A DNA stretch of 64,000 bases, taken from the NCBI GenBank assembly GCA_022393335.1, contig JAJEKB010020319.1, positions 139,732 through 203,731 of the forward strand, in the 5' to 3' direction. This document shows positions 22,051-32,761 of the stretch, piece by piece. The DNA comes from Macrotrachela quadricornifera (lineage: Eukaryota > Rotifera > Eurotatoria > Philodinida > Philodinidae). The position numbers and the translations under genes are program-made. The notes under the pieces are model-generated. The model had not been told where the DNA came from, did no database searches, and saw only the letters and a program-made list of their open reading frames with translations. The stretch's first letter is position 1, and every line of letters starts with the position of its first letter.

Positions 22051-23672
22051 TTGACGAAGCTTTAATAAGTTGTAGTGCTTGTGTTCTTTTGATCTTCGAC
22101 TTTGACACAAACCCACACCGCCATACACCCGCAAACTATTTTTTTTATCTGATCCACTCTACAGTCGACGGAATGATGCCAAACAATATGCCCTAAAATA
22201 GGCCATATTTGCTATTTTTTCATTTTTTTGCGTAATCTTTTATTAGATCAATTCGTATAACATTGATAGAAAAAGTTTAATATCATAAAACGATGAAAAA
22301 TCTTGGAAATAGTCATTATAGAACAAATGGTGATATTTTGTGGTCTCAAATAAAAAACATGATACCGAATAAATGATCATAGAATTTTTTCATTGAAGAT
22401 CTTATGAGTATGTGACTTTCAGTCGCTGAAAGTTTGAGTTTAGCTGCTGAAGATCACTGTAAACATGTGAGATTTCTGATGACAGTACTCTTATACAAAA
22501 TTTCTAATCCACTGCAGACTTTTATAACCTCTATAACCAATCATGTATTTGAGTTCTAACATTGAAAAGACGATCTAAAGTCAAGATACAATTGAAAATG
22601 TATAATTTTACAAGAATTGAGAGTAATTCCAAAATACAAATAGTGTTCAAGGCAGATCTGATTTTAATATGTAATGAATATATTATAAAGAATGAGATAT
22701 TTTCACTTTCTGTCTTCGGAAATTACAACTATACTTTATAGATTTTATTATAGACTCCATAGATAGAACATTCTTCCCTTTACATAACTTTCAACTAATC
22801 TAGAATAAGTTATTTTTTCTTGGTGATAATTGAAAACACTAACATATATTCAATGAATCAACGGGCATCTTTGATCATTTCGATATGTATCAAATATTTT
22901 TCAAGTTTTTATACGATCAAGTTCTATTCTACATTGAAAGTGTTTGGTTTGAATAAACAGAAAACTTGATTATTTACATTTCTAGGATATTCACAAGACT
23001 CATAAGATTGTTGCTTAAAATTAGAAGACTAGCAAATGATATCTGAGGATGTATTTTAGGTGTACTCTTGAAATTATCATTTGAAAATTTATGAAGAAGA
23101 CTACTATTTCTGAAGAGAAACCCTTATATCCTTGGCAAATGTGTCATTCTTGTTGAGTTCAGTATGTCGTGTCGTTTTAGAGATTATAGTCCTTTATATT
23201 ATTTTTTTTTTCACTTTTTACAGCACTACTTGATGATTCACCAATATTTTATCCTATAACAATTTGTTCACCACAAGAAGTTCAGTTACCATGAAAGATT
23301 AAATGATATTTTATCTTATGCAAAAAATAGATCTGAAAAATGATGTGAAACTAAAACTGAACCAAAAAAAGTTCTTAGATTGTTCCAAAATACGAATAAA
23401 CACTATCAAGGATCTATCAAAATAGAATCTTTCACAGAAGTTTTAATTATTATCTACAACATTTTCTTCGAACTAGCGTATCAAAAGATTGTTAACATAT
23501 ATTGATGAATAGATTATTTAGTATAAAATCTTTTAGTGTATTCTAATGTTCGTCAAGACTTTTATCACAAAATGATTATCGATTTTAATTCTTATATTGT
23601 CGTATAAAAAAGTTGAGCAATCGAGTATTATTAGTGTTTTTAGTTTTTCTTCAGAAAAATCTTGTGTGAAAC
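22051..23672. other. AT-rich spacer with possible decayed coding
   Basis: A TTTTTACAG acceptor-like site at 23215-23223 is followed by about 20 codons (ALLDDSPIFYPITICSPQEV) before a stop; this might be a dead exon. A repeat shared with about 51100-51175 lies at 22415-22490. Nothing else recognised. Confidence 0.35.
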
Positions 23673-25031
23673 TAAAGGTGTAAGCCATGTGGCTGAGCTA
23701 CCGTCGCTGTCAATGGACTAAAAAATATTAAAATTTTGGAGTCGCCGTGACATTTATATAAATATTAGATTTTCAAAAATTTTTAGTCTGAGAAGAAAAC
23801 ATATTTGAATGTACTTACGAGAAAAGGATTTAAAACCATTCTATCTCATAGATACCTTCATGAATATCTCGAATATGAATTATCCTATCTGCTCTCATTT
23901 AGATCTCAAAAAAGAGAAGATCAAACTTTTTTGTTTCAGTTCTTATTATGTTAACGTACGTATCAGGAACCTTTTTTTATGTTTTACAAAATTCATCGAC
24001 ATGATCATAAGTTTTCATAATAGACTTTTAGAAAACCGATAATATGTGCCGTAAGAATTAGCTCTTTATCAAATTCGGAAGTAGCTTTAGATTAATTTTT
24101 AATGAAGAAGGAATATATTTAAGCTAAACTTTTTCATTCATAACAAATTCTTCTTGAATCGATTTTTTATAATGATTAAATACATATAGTCCTCATGCAA
24201 TAACAGAGTTTCATATCTTTTAAAAGATGAAAATGTTAGAGATGTTCATTTTTTCTTAGAGAAAGATAGCTGTCCACTTGTTGAATATAATAAACAAACT
24301 TTCATATATCACAGCAGATGCAATAAAACTTTATGTGGCAACATTATTTTTGCTAAGGATTATAAACGTTTATAGTGTATTTTTATTTTGTATATTGTGT
24401 GTTTTTGGATTAAATTGTTTCAAAAAAGTTTATTAATTATTGATCTGATAAAAATAACACTTTATCCGAGGTGTATCCAGATTGAGAATGAATCTAATAC
24501 TAAAACTAATTTTGACAAAGGACTGTCTCTCACGACAAATCTTAATGTTCTTCCACAAGTCTTTTCTGAAAACTTAATGATCATGTGCAATCACTTTTGC
24601 AAAAAATAAAAAGCTTCATGATACAAATATTAGTATAATAAGAACTAAAAAAAAAAGTTTGATATTCTCTTTTCTGAGATCTAAATGATAGCAGAAGAAA
24701 TATTCATGTTCGAGATATTAATGGAGATATTTATAGGATAGAATGGTTTAAATCTTTCCTCAGTGGATATATTCAAATATTTTCCCCCGTCTGAACCAGT
24801 TTTTAGGTTTCTTTCAATTCTAGTCTCTTATTATAACGTTTTGTATTGATGTTTTGTGTTTTTACTTCAAACGTTCTCAAAACCGAAAAATTTTCTGTAA
24901 AATAACTAAAAACAGCTCCGACGACGGACGCCGTAACGGTTAAAAATTTAAAAATGTTTCAAACGTCACCGTCGAAAGCTGCAAGTTTTTGTAGGCGCCG
25001 CCACCGATCAGGATATCGGGTTACATCTCTA
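23673..25031. mobile_element. hAT-type element, non-autonomous or decayed
   Basis: The left end TAAAGGTGTAAGCC and the right end read inward TAGAGATGTAACCC are degenerate terminal inverted repeats of the TAGAGATG type common in hAT transposons. They are flanked by TGTGAAAC (23665-23672) and TCTGAAAC (25032-25039), an 8-bp target duplication with one mismatch. Subterminal GC-rich blocks (GCTACCGTCGCTGTC; GGTGGCGGCGCC on the other strand) stand out in the AT-rich background. Short open frames inside (23809-24042, 24388-24609) show no transposase motif. Confidence 0.65.
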
Positions 25032-25039
25032 TCTGAAAC

Positions 25040-25817
25040 ACAAAATCGACAAGTTTTAAGAGCGGAAAACACGTAGTTAAAAGGGATTAAGAATTTAATT
25101 TCTGAAATGTGATTTTGATTTTCAAAAAAAAGAAAACAAAATTGTCTTATTTTTTATATGCTACCTGTTTAAACTAGATAATGTTATATTATTGATCATA
25201 AAAACACATTTTCTTTATAATATACAAATTCTTATTTAAACCAGAAACAGTATCAATAACATCTCAAAGTATTGGAAATTGTTACAAATCAAAACCAATG
25301 ATTGAAAATCAACAGAATATAGGCTAATGGTTCCTTTATCTTTTCTAATGTTGACAATTGGACAAATACATTGTTTGAGTGGTAGTAATAAATACTAAAC
25401 TACCTTATTCTTCGGTCCTAAAATGAGTCTCATTCCAATGTCTTATTTTGTGGTTATGACAGGCAAAACTCCATGATTTAGTAATTTGGTTTCGAGTATA
25501 GTTAGAATACACCTTTTTTCTTTGAGATGTATGTAAATCAAAAACTAATAATGTCATCCAAAGATGAAGACAGTATTACAATGGAATCTGTTTTGGAGTT
25601 ATAATATAATGTCGAGAAAAAACAGATGAGTAGCAGCTGATATAAAATAGACTCTAAGAACAGTGTCATATTATATCGAAAGAATCTTGTTAAAATTCAC
25701 TATTGATTTGATGACGAATGCAGAAGAGAATGAGCGTTTCGTGGTAGAACTATTGATCATCCTATACATTATTTACTCTGCTTATAATAGGAAGTCAATA
25801 AACCAGTCGTAGAACAG
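25040..25817. other. Spacer upstream of the ADP-ribosyltransferase
   Basis: AT-rich, no coding or repeat recognised; it presumably contains the promoter of the downstream gene. Confidence 0.4.
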
Positions 25818-26480
25818 ATGACATCCATGAAGAAGAATGGTTTTGTGCACAATAGTGTTCCTCAATTCGATGATACAAACTACAGTCCAATCTATGGTTA
25901 TCAAGATCTGTCTGTTACAACATTAGAAGAAGCTGTAAAAGGTATCGTTCCATACGTTTCTGGGATCGAATCTTATGTTGAAAAAGCGAAAGCCAAATGT
26001 TACACAAAAAATACTGAGCTAACAATGGATGAATCAGCAGCGATTTATCTGTACACAATGCAAACACCGTTCCATTCCAACCTTAATAACAAACTTCGAA
26101 CTGAAAATCGAGATGAGCTGAAACCGTGGTTTGCATTCTTGAAACTAATCATTACTGCTCTTGGAAAACTACCATCACTTGCGATTACGGTTTGGCGAGG
26201 CGTCGCTCATGATGTTAGCCGCAATTTTTTTGAAAATCTTGAGCAAACATGGTGGACTGTGAATTCTTGTTCAAAGAATCTCAAAGTCGTGGAATCTTAT
26301 CTAGGTGGAATGGGCACCGTGTTTGGTATTGAGATGATTCATGGCAAAGATGTCTCCAAATATTCAGCACATCCAGATGAACAAGAAGTCATTCTTATGC
26401 CTGGAACTCGTGTACGTGTTATGGGCCAACCATTAGAAGCTCAAGATAAGCCTTACATTATTTCTTTGAAAGAATGGTAA
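25818..26480 (+). CDS. Arginine-type ADP-ribosyltransferase (R-S-E class), possibly the first exon of a fusion
   Basis: The 220-residue frame is an ART (NAD(P)+--arginine ADP-ribosyltransferase) domain, which transfers ADP-ribose from NAD+ to protein arginines. R127 lies in ITVWRGV, the serine motif is WTVNSCS (S150/S152), and the catalytic loop is DEQEVIL with E188-Q189-E190, i.e. the Glu-x-Glu of arginine-specific enzymes. It has no signal peptide, so it should act inside the cell. The frame reaches TAA at 26478, with AATAAA about 73 bp further on, so a stand-alone gene is possible. However, the last codons contain a perfect donor (TG|GTAAGT at 26477) whose phase matches the acceptor of the TIR exon at 29377. 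Splicing there would replace the final Trp and stop by Cys and continue into TIR-NACHT-HEAT. Which form is made cannot be decided from sequence. Confidence 0.85.
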   Translation: MTSMKKNGFVHNSVPQFDDTNYSPIYGYQDLSVTTLEEAVKGIVPYVSGIESYVEKAKAKCYTKNTELTMDESAAIYLYTMQTPFHSNLNNKLRTENRDELKPWFAFLKLIITALGKLPSLAITVWRGVAHDVSRNFFENLEQTWWTVNSCSKNLKVVESYLGGMGTVFGIEMIHGKDVSKYSAHPDEQEVILMPGTRVRVMGQPLEAQDKPYIISLKEW

Positions 26481-26483
26481 GTT

Positions 26484-27336
26484 AACACTAAAAATGTGAT
26501 GAAGTGCATAGTAAGTTAATACACTAGTGATGAAATTGTCTAAATATCATAAATAAATACTTAACATACCGATATACAAAGACTCATTCATCTGGATACG
26601 AAAATGAAAATTTGACAAGGATTAGACTTGAGAATGTTAAGATTTAATTTAGAAAAATTGTGAATCTTTTGATTGATATTATGTATATTATCAATATACA
26701 ACATAAAAGTTTTTCTTCAATGTATTTTGAAATTATCGATGAATTATAGTGTATGTTATCATCAGTTTCACACTATATTATCTCACATGTTCAGCCTCAC
26801 TTTTCAAATAATCCTGTCTACATATGATAGCCCATAAGTCTTTTATTAGTAGTAACATTCTTAAAAATGATAATGATGGTAAAGTAATCATTTAGAAAAC
26901 CAGAACTTCTCTGATTATCATGAAAATGTTGTGTTATTGCTTATGGTACTCACATTATTAATTAATTCAGATTTTACCTAAAAGATTATTTATTAAAGCT
27001 TACGTTTTGCACCTACTAATGAACAGTTTTGTCAATTTTATGCGAATAGGAGTGCCTCAAAAGTGGATTCTACTGACTAGAAATATTTTTAAGATATTCT
27101 TCTCTCTGAAACAGCATACTTACTAAACATAGAACAGACATAAAAATTCAATATTTCTTATGATGGTAATAAATGTTCAAGAAATTGTGTTATAATGTTG
27201 CAATAAAGATAATATAATATCAAAAAAAGATATCGAATAAAGTCTAACAAGTTTTTAATGTAATGGCGACAAAATATTGCCAGGATTAAGTATAGAATTC
27301 AGCAATCTATTCAATACCAATAATTGTTTTTGGTTA
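26484..27336. other. Intergenic or intronic spacer
   Basis: AT-rich sequence after the ART exon. AATAAA at about 26553 may be its poly(A) signal. No exon recognised. Confidence 0.4.
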
Positions 27337-27431
27337 CCCAGGTCATACAATACGGCCCGTCATACGGCTTTAAAAGTGGGCGCAGAAATACGGTCCGTCA
27401 CTCCATTAAAATAGACCGTTTTACGGCCTAC

Positions 27432-28493
27432 CAGCGGCGGCGCGAATGGGGGGGGGGGGGGGGGGTACCCCCCCCCCTCTGCTTTTGATAATAACTTTCT
27501 CCGATTTTAAGAGAAAATACGACAAAAGTTTTCTCTCATTTCAAGAGAAAATTTATCTAATATTCTCCAAAATTCGGAAAGAATTTGTCCAAAATTCTCG
27601 GAAATTAGGAGAAAATCTGTCTGAAATTCTCAAAAATCCCGAGAAAATTTGTCTAAAATTCTCGAAACTTGGAGGAAATCTGTCTAAAATTTTCCGAAAT
27701 TCGATGAAAATCTATTTAAATCTCTCCAAAAACCAGAGAAAATTTATCTGAAATTCTCCAAAATCCAGAAATAATTTGTCTAAAATTCGGAAGAAATCTA
27801 TGTAAAATTCGCCAAATCCAGAGAAAATCTCTCTAAAATTTTCGAAATTCGGAGGAAATCTGTCAAAAATTCTTCAAAATTCAAAGAAAATCTCGAAAAT
27901 CCAGACAAAATTTGTCTAAAATTTTCGAAATTGGGAGAAAATCCATATAAAATTCCCTAAAATCGCCAGCAAAGACTCCGATTAAAATTATCAAAGATTT
28001 CGTTGTTCATAATCGAAAAAAATTTCTCCCATTATTAGCAAGAGAATTTGATTATCTTTTCACAATGCCTGTCACGATCGCAAATGTAGAAAGATCCTTT
28101 AGTATAATGAAAATTATAAAAAACAGATTGCAAACGACGATGAATGATGAACCATTATATTCATTGTTATGATCTACATTAGAAACATTAATTTTGGATG
28201 AATTACAGAATACAGAAATTCTTCAAAAATGGTTAAATAACAATACTGACCGTCGAATTTAGATTCAGCCAGTATCGACTTTCTTTTTGTTTTAAATTTT
28301 TAAGAAAATTTAATAAATATATGAACGAACTAATTATATAATTAGTTCGCTTACTTATTTAGTAATATGTTAATCATTTACGATCTGAAACGTTAAACTT
28401 TTTTCTACATTCTCCGATTTTCAAAAATTTTCACATTTTCTCCCATTTCTAAAGTACCCCCCCCCCTACTTTTAGCTCTTCGCGCCGCCACTG
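27432..28493 (+). mobile_element. Decayed hAT transposon with perfect 8-bp target duplication
   Basis: The element starts CAGCGGCGGCGCGAA and ends with the inverse of CAGTGGCGGCGCGAA. It is flanked by CGGCCTAC at 27424-27431 and 28494-28501, a perfect 8-bp duplication typical of hAT. Near the right end the plus strand encodes a hAT C-terminal dimerisation block: TMPVTIANVERSFSIMKIIK then NRLQTTMNDE (28066-28150), with a stop before LETLILDEL. The rest of the transposase is absent; the left part is filled by a degenerate tandem repeat and a 17-bp G run beginning at about 27447. Confidence 0.9.
27490..27960. repeat. Degenerate tandem repeat inside the hAT element
   Basis: Units of roughly 30-37 bp around the core AAATTTGTCTAAAATTCTC followed by GAAATTNGGAGAAAAT recur about 13 times with substitutions and indels. 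The plus frame 27446-27751 is a translation of these repeats and the G run, not a gene. Confidence 0.75.
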
Positions 28494-28669
28494 CGGCCTA
28501 CATGTCATCGTATGCGGATCTATGTTAACGTCTCGATTAACATAGATCCGCATACGATGACATGTAGGTCGTAAAACGGTCTATTTTAATGGAGTGACGG
28601 ACCGTATTTCTGCGCCCACTTTTACGGCCGTATGGCGGACCGTTTACGGACTGTATCGTTTGACCTGGG

Positions 28670-29376
28670 TATTGACTATTCTTTACAGTATTTGTTAGAA
28701 GTTTACAATCTTCAGAAAGTATAACGATTATTATTAATTATTCTCAGAGAACGTGAAAGGAGACTGATTAAAGAGAAGTTAATAATATGAAAAAATAGTT
28801 AGTTACATATCTAAATATAAGCAAATACAATAAATAATCATTGTACAAAAAGACCCAGTTATCTGTGTTATCTGTAAATAAGATGGATGAATAGTATTGT
28901 CATATAATATTTACTAATTGATCACCTCATATTGATAGCACTGATTGTAACTTTCTCAGACTTTTATAAGGAGAATTTCTATTATATATGCTCAAGTGTT
29001 AACTCTCAAATTTTCCCTTATTTTAGGTTAGTTAATTCTAATATGAAACTTTAATTTGGACTTGAAAAGTTTTGATTAGATGCATTCCAAACAGAGAACT
29101 AAAAGTATAGTATTCTGTACTTTAAAGAATCTTGTTTTATAAAATAATTGTATGGAAATCAATTCTAAAACTTAAGCCTTTTATCAAAAAAAGAATAATG
29201 TGACTATCATAATTTGATCGAGACACACTCAATTTCGATCAATTGAGAGCACTGATATTTTCACAGACCTTTATGTAATACGGAAGTTTCGAAAAGTAAT
29301 GCTTCACTTGTCGAAAATGTTATTATAGTATCATTGCCATTTTTCTACTCAACAGCATTAAATTCATATTTTTTAG
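28670..29376. other. Spacer or 3' part of a long intron before the TIR exon
   Basis: AT-rich. It ends in the pyrimidine-rich acceptor TATTTTTTAG at 29367-29376. I looked for a short start exon whose donor phase would fit the TIR exon (two extra bases) and did not find a convincing one. Confidence 0.4.
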
Positions 29377-32300
29377 CACTCCGATTCCTGAAGGAAAACA
29401 TATAATGCTGTCTTATAATTTGAGCAGTCAAGATATCGTATCCAAAATTCATCAAACTCTACGAAAACAACATATGCCAGTGTGGTTTGACAAAGATAGT
29501 GATATGAAAACTAATATGTACGAAAGGTATGTATTTAAGAATGACTATTCTTTTCTTTTCGTACTGTAGATATGCGATTCTCCTTTAAATAGTCTGGCTA
29601 ATGGAATAGAGAATGCTATAGCTGTCTGCTGTTTTATAACACCAGACTATGAAAAATCCAAAGTTTGTAAACTTGAATTACAGTATGCACATAAACGATG
29701 CAAACGAATTATTCCATGTATGCTCAGTCGTGAAGATCACTGGAATCCCTCTGGTTGGTTGGCAATGATAACTAGAGAACTTGTGTACATTGACTTTCAG
29801 AATATTTGTGAACATAATATTGATATAAAAACAAGAGAATTGATTGATCGCTTACAAGAGCAAAGCACAGTGCTTCGATATCCACAAATACAACCAATTG
29901 AAAAATCAAATTATTTATTTGAATTGATTAGATATCAATATATAAAAAATAGTCGTATTGAACGTTTTGTGAATCCGGCTAAATCATTACCGATTGAAGA
30001 AAGCTACATCAACTTGGCCATTGTAGAAAACAAAGAACAACGAGAAAAAGAAAAGAAACTTCGTGATGCTTCTCATAATGATACAATAATAAATACCTAT
30101 GAAGAGATCTATGGCACCAAAACACCAATAGATATCAAGGATATTTTTCAAAAATGCAAGCATCCATCAAGACAAATACTTGTGTTTGGTCGAGCTGGAA
30201 TCGGTAAAAGTACATTTTGTCGTTATACTGCACATCAATGGGCAACAGATGCCATTTGGTCAGAATATGATCTAGTTATTTTGTTTCCTTTACGTTCTTT
30301 AACAGAGACTCGTTTTCCACTTTTATCACCTCGTGACCGCTATTCTCTAATCGATATTGTAGAGAAGGAATATTTTTCTGATGATCTCTCTGAAACAGAC
30401 AAAAACCTTTTGAGAAACAAATTGGATAAAAGTAAAGTTCTATGGCTTTTAGATGGTTATGATGAAATTGTGCAGAGTGTACCATCACATCTGGAGTATT
30501 TATTCGAACAGTTATTGAAGACTCCGCATCATATTGTGACATCTCGTCCATATTTCAATACTTTGCCTCATACTGTGCAAATGGAAATTACAGGATTTAC
30601 AGATAATAATATTAACAATTATGTGACACGATTCTTCCATGAAATAATCAATGAATTAAAAGATGCATCAGCTAAAGGTGAAAAGCTTCTGAAATTCTTA
30701 AAATCGAACCTTCGCATTTGGGGTATTTCACATATTCCAATTAATTTAGAAATGATTTGCAGCCTCTGGAGTGACAAAGACCACTCAAACACAAAAGTGC
30801 TAACAATGACAGCACTGTACAATGAAATTACTCAATGGTTATGCCGTCGATATTTAACAATACAAAAAAACAAAAAAACCGAACAAATACGTAAAAAGGG
30901 TGTTTATGCACATTGCCAAAAAGAATTGGCATTCTTAGAGACCTTGGCTTTTCATGCGATGAAAAGTAAAACAATAATTGTAGGATCAGAATTTATTGAT
31001 AAAGCAGAAATAGAAACTCAATGTTCATTAGAAGATCAACCACAATTACTCAATATAGGTATTTTGAAATCAATGCAAGATAAACCAACTGGTTGTAATA
31101 TCCAACCAGAAGTTGATTATTATTTTGTTCATCTTAGCTTTCAAGAATATTTTGCTGCACGCTACCTCGTTAATATAGTCAGCACTTCTGAACGTCAGAA
31201 AGCCATTGACTTTATCAAAAATCACAAGTACAATCAACGTTTTGCTTTGCTTTTTACTTTTACATCAGGTTTATTGGCTGCAACTAATGACGAAGAGAGC
31301 ATAAACACATTTTGGGACACTATACTAGGCGAGCCGCGCGATATCGTTGGGCTCCGACACCTTCAACTTCTAGTTTCCTGTTTTGACGAATCCAATTGCA
31401 GCAATACACTCTGTAAACGAAACCAAGTTCTTGAATACATCACCAATTGGATTAAATATTCTTCTTCAATGAAAAATTCCATTCTACCACAAAGGATTCA
31501 AAATATCATGCAAACATGCACAACAGTAATAGAAGAGCCTCTTATACAAAATATGTTGATTCAGTTGCTAGAGAAACGAGACCCAGATATCAAATACAAC
31601 GTTCTCTCATTGATCTCCAACTCGCATATTTCACACCCGCATATAAGATTGGTTCATTTACTCATAACACATCTTAAGGACGACAATCCCCGAATTAGAA
31701 AAAGTTCATGTCAAGCTCTCGGTCATATAGGTGAAAAGGCAGCAACAAGTGAGGTGATTAATCAATTGATCATTGCACTTCCAGATAGTGATTGGAGAGT
31801 CAGGTTGAGTGCATGTGAAGCTCTCGGTAAAATAGGTGAAAATGCAGCAACAANNNNNNNNNNATCGAATGTCAGGCTGAGTGCATGTGAAACTCTCGGT
31901 AAGATAGGTAAAAAGGCAGCAACCAATGAGGTTATCAATCGACTAATAATTGCACTTAGAGATAGTGATTTGAATGTCAGGTTGAGCGCATGTGAAGCTC
32001 TCGCTAAGATAGGAGAAAATGCAGCAACAGATGAGATGATCAATCGACTAATCGTTGCACTTGGAGATAGTGATTTGAATGTTAGGTTGAGTGCATGTGA
32101 AGCTCTTGGTAAGATCGGTGAAATGACAGCAACAAATGAGGTGATTAATCGACTGATCATTGCACTTAGAGATAGTGAATCGAATGTCAGGTTGAGTGCA
32201 TGTGAAGCTCTCGGTAAAATGGGTGAAAAGGCAGCAACAAATGAAGTGATCAATCGACTGATCATCGCACTTGAAGATAGTGATTTAAATGTCAGGTTAA

Positions 32301-32761
32301 GTGCTTGTGAAGCTCTCGGTAATATGAGTGAAAAGGCAGCAACAGATGAGGTGATCAATCGACTAATCATTGCGCTTGGAGATAGTGATGAGACTGTGAG
32401 GTCGACTGCGTATAAAACATTTGGAACGCTTCTAAGCGTATTATTGAGAAGAAGAGGAATATTAAATAAGAGAGTGCCATCAATGAATGATGATATGACG
32501 ATTGATCAATGTTTTAATGAGAACTCGAGTCCTTGTATGCAACTTCTAGAAGCTTTTATTGAATCGAAACAAGATATTTGGCTTTCTATGTGTTGTTTTG
32601 TTATGCTTGTGGAGGGTAATGCAATCGTTGTCAAGGAGGAAAATATAATTATATATACAGAAAGGGAGAAATTTGAGTTACGGATTCAAGATTCGATAGT
32701 TCGTGAGAAACTGATTCGAGTCTTTATAGGCCTTGAAGAAGAAATAAAAAATTATTGTTAA
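29377..32761 (+). CDS. TIR-NACHT-HEAT repeat NLR-like protein
   Basis: Exons 29377-29530 and 29570-32761. The first encodes the start of a TIR domain (TPIPEGKHIMLSYN). The donor GTATTT at 29531 keeps frame with the acceptor at 29569 (39-bp intron), while the stronger-looking GTATGT at 29527 would not. TIR continues with GIENAIAVCCFITPDYEKS and KVCKLELQYA, whose Glu aligns with the catalytic position of TIR NADases. Then come NACHT Walker A GRAGIGKST (30188-30214), Walker B LWLLDGYDE (about 30440-30467), and a winged-helix FVHLSFQEYFAARYL (about 31127-31170). From about 31680 to 32400 there are HEAT repeats of 35 residues with RLSACEALGKIGE cores, then a divergent C-terminal tail. NACHT oligomerises on nucleotide binding, so an intracellular sensor with an NAD+-cleaving output is the natural inference. 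There is no ATG before the TIR core except at 29405, so the true start lies in an upstream exon, possibly the ART exon. Confidence 0.85.
31680..32400 (+). repeat. 105-bp coding tandem repeats (HEAT array)
   Basis: About seven to eight 105-bp units, each encoding 35 residues, are nearly identical between 31790 and 32390 (for example ATGTCAGGTTGAG at 31974 and ATGTTAGGTTGAG at 32079). The first unit (31680-31785) and the C-terminal edge are more diverged. Such high DNA similarity points to recent amplification or ongoing gene conversion. Confidence 0.9.
31854..31863. other. Assembly gap (10 N) inside the HEAT array
   Basis: The run of ten N bridges the end of one unit (GENAAT) and the start of the next (SNVRL). 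Aligning to neighbouring units, 15 residues (45 bp) should separate these points, but only 12 bp including the N run are present. The real gap is therefore at least 33 bp longer, possibly plus multiples of 105. Confidence 0.95.

Larger units (their letters stand above)
27337..28669. mobile_element. Palindromic CCCAGGTC MITE carrying a nested hAT insertion
   Basis: Ends CCCAGGTCATACAATACGG (27337) and its inverse ending GACCTGGG (28669) are flanked by TA on each side. The arms contain repeated ACGGTCCGTC / GGCCGTAAAAGTGGGCGCAG blocks and a central hairpin around 28502-28560 (ATGTCATCGTATGCGGATC and its inverse). With the nested element removed it is a near-perfect palindrome of about 260 bp. 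A second, uninterrupted copy lies at 33790-34042. Confidence 0.85.

Noticed and set aside
27446..27751. Open frame beginning with a poly-glycine tract
   Set aside because: Translation of a G run and a degenerate tandem repeat inside a hAT element; no conserved domain.
31762..32370. Minus-strand open frame across the HEAT array
   Set aside because: Antisense shadow of the 105-bp repeats, repetitive for the same reason, and crosses the N gap.
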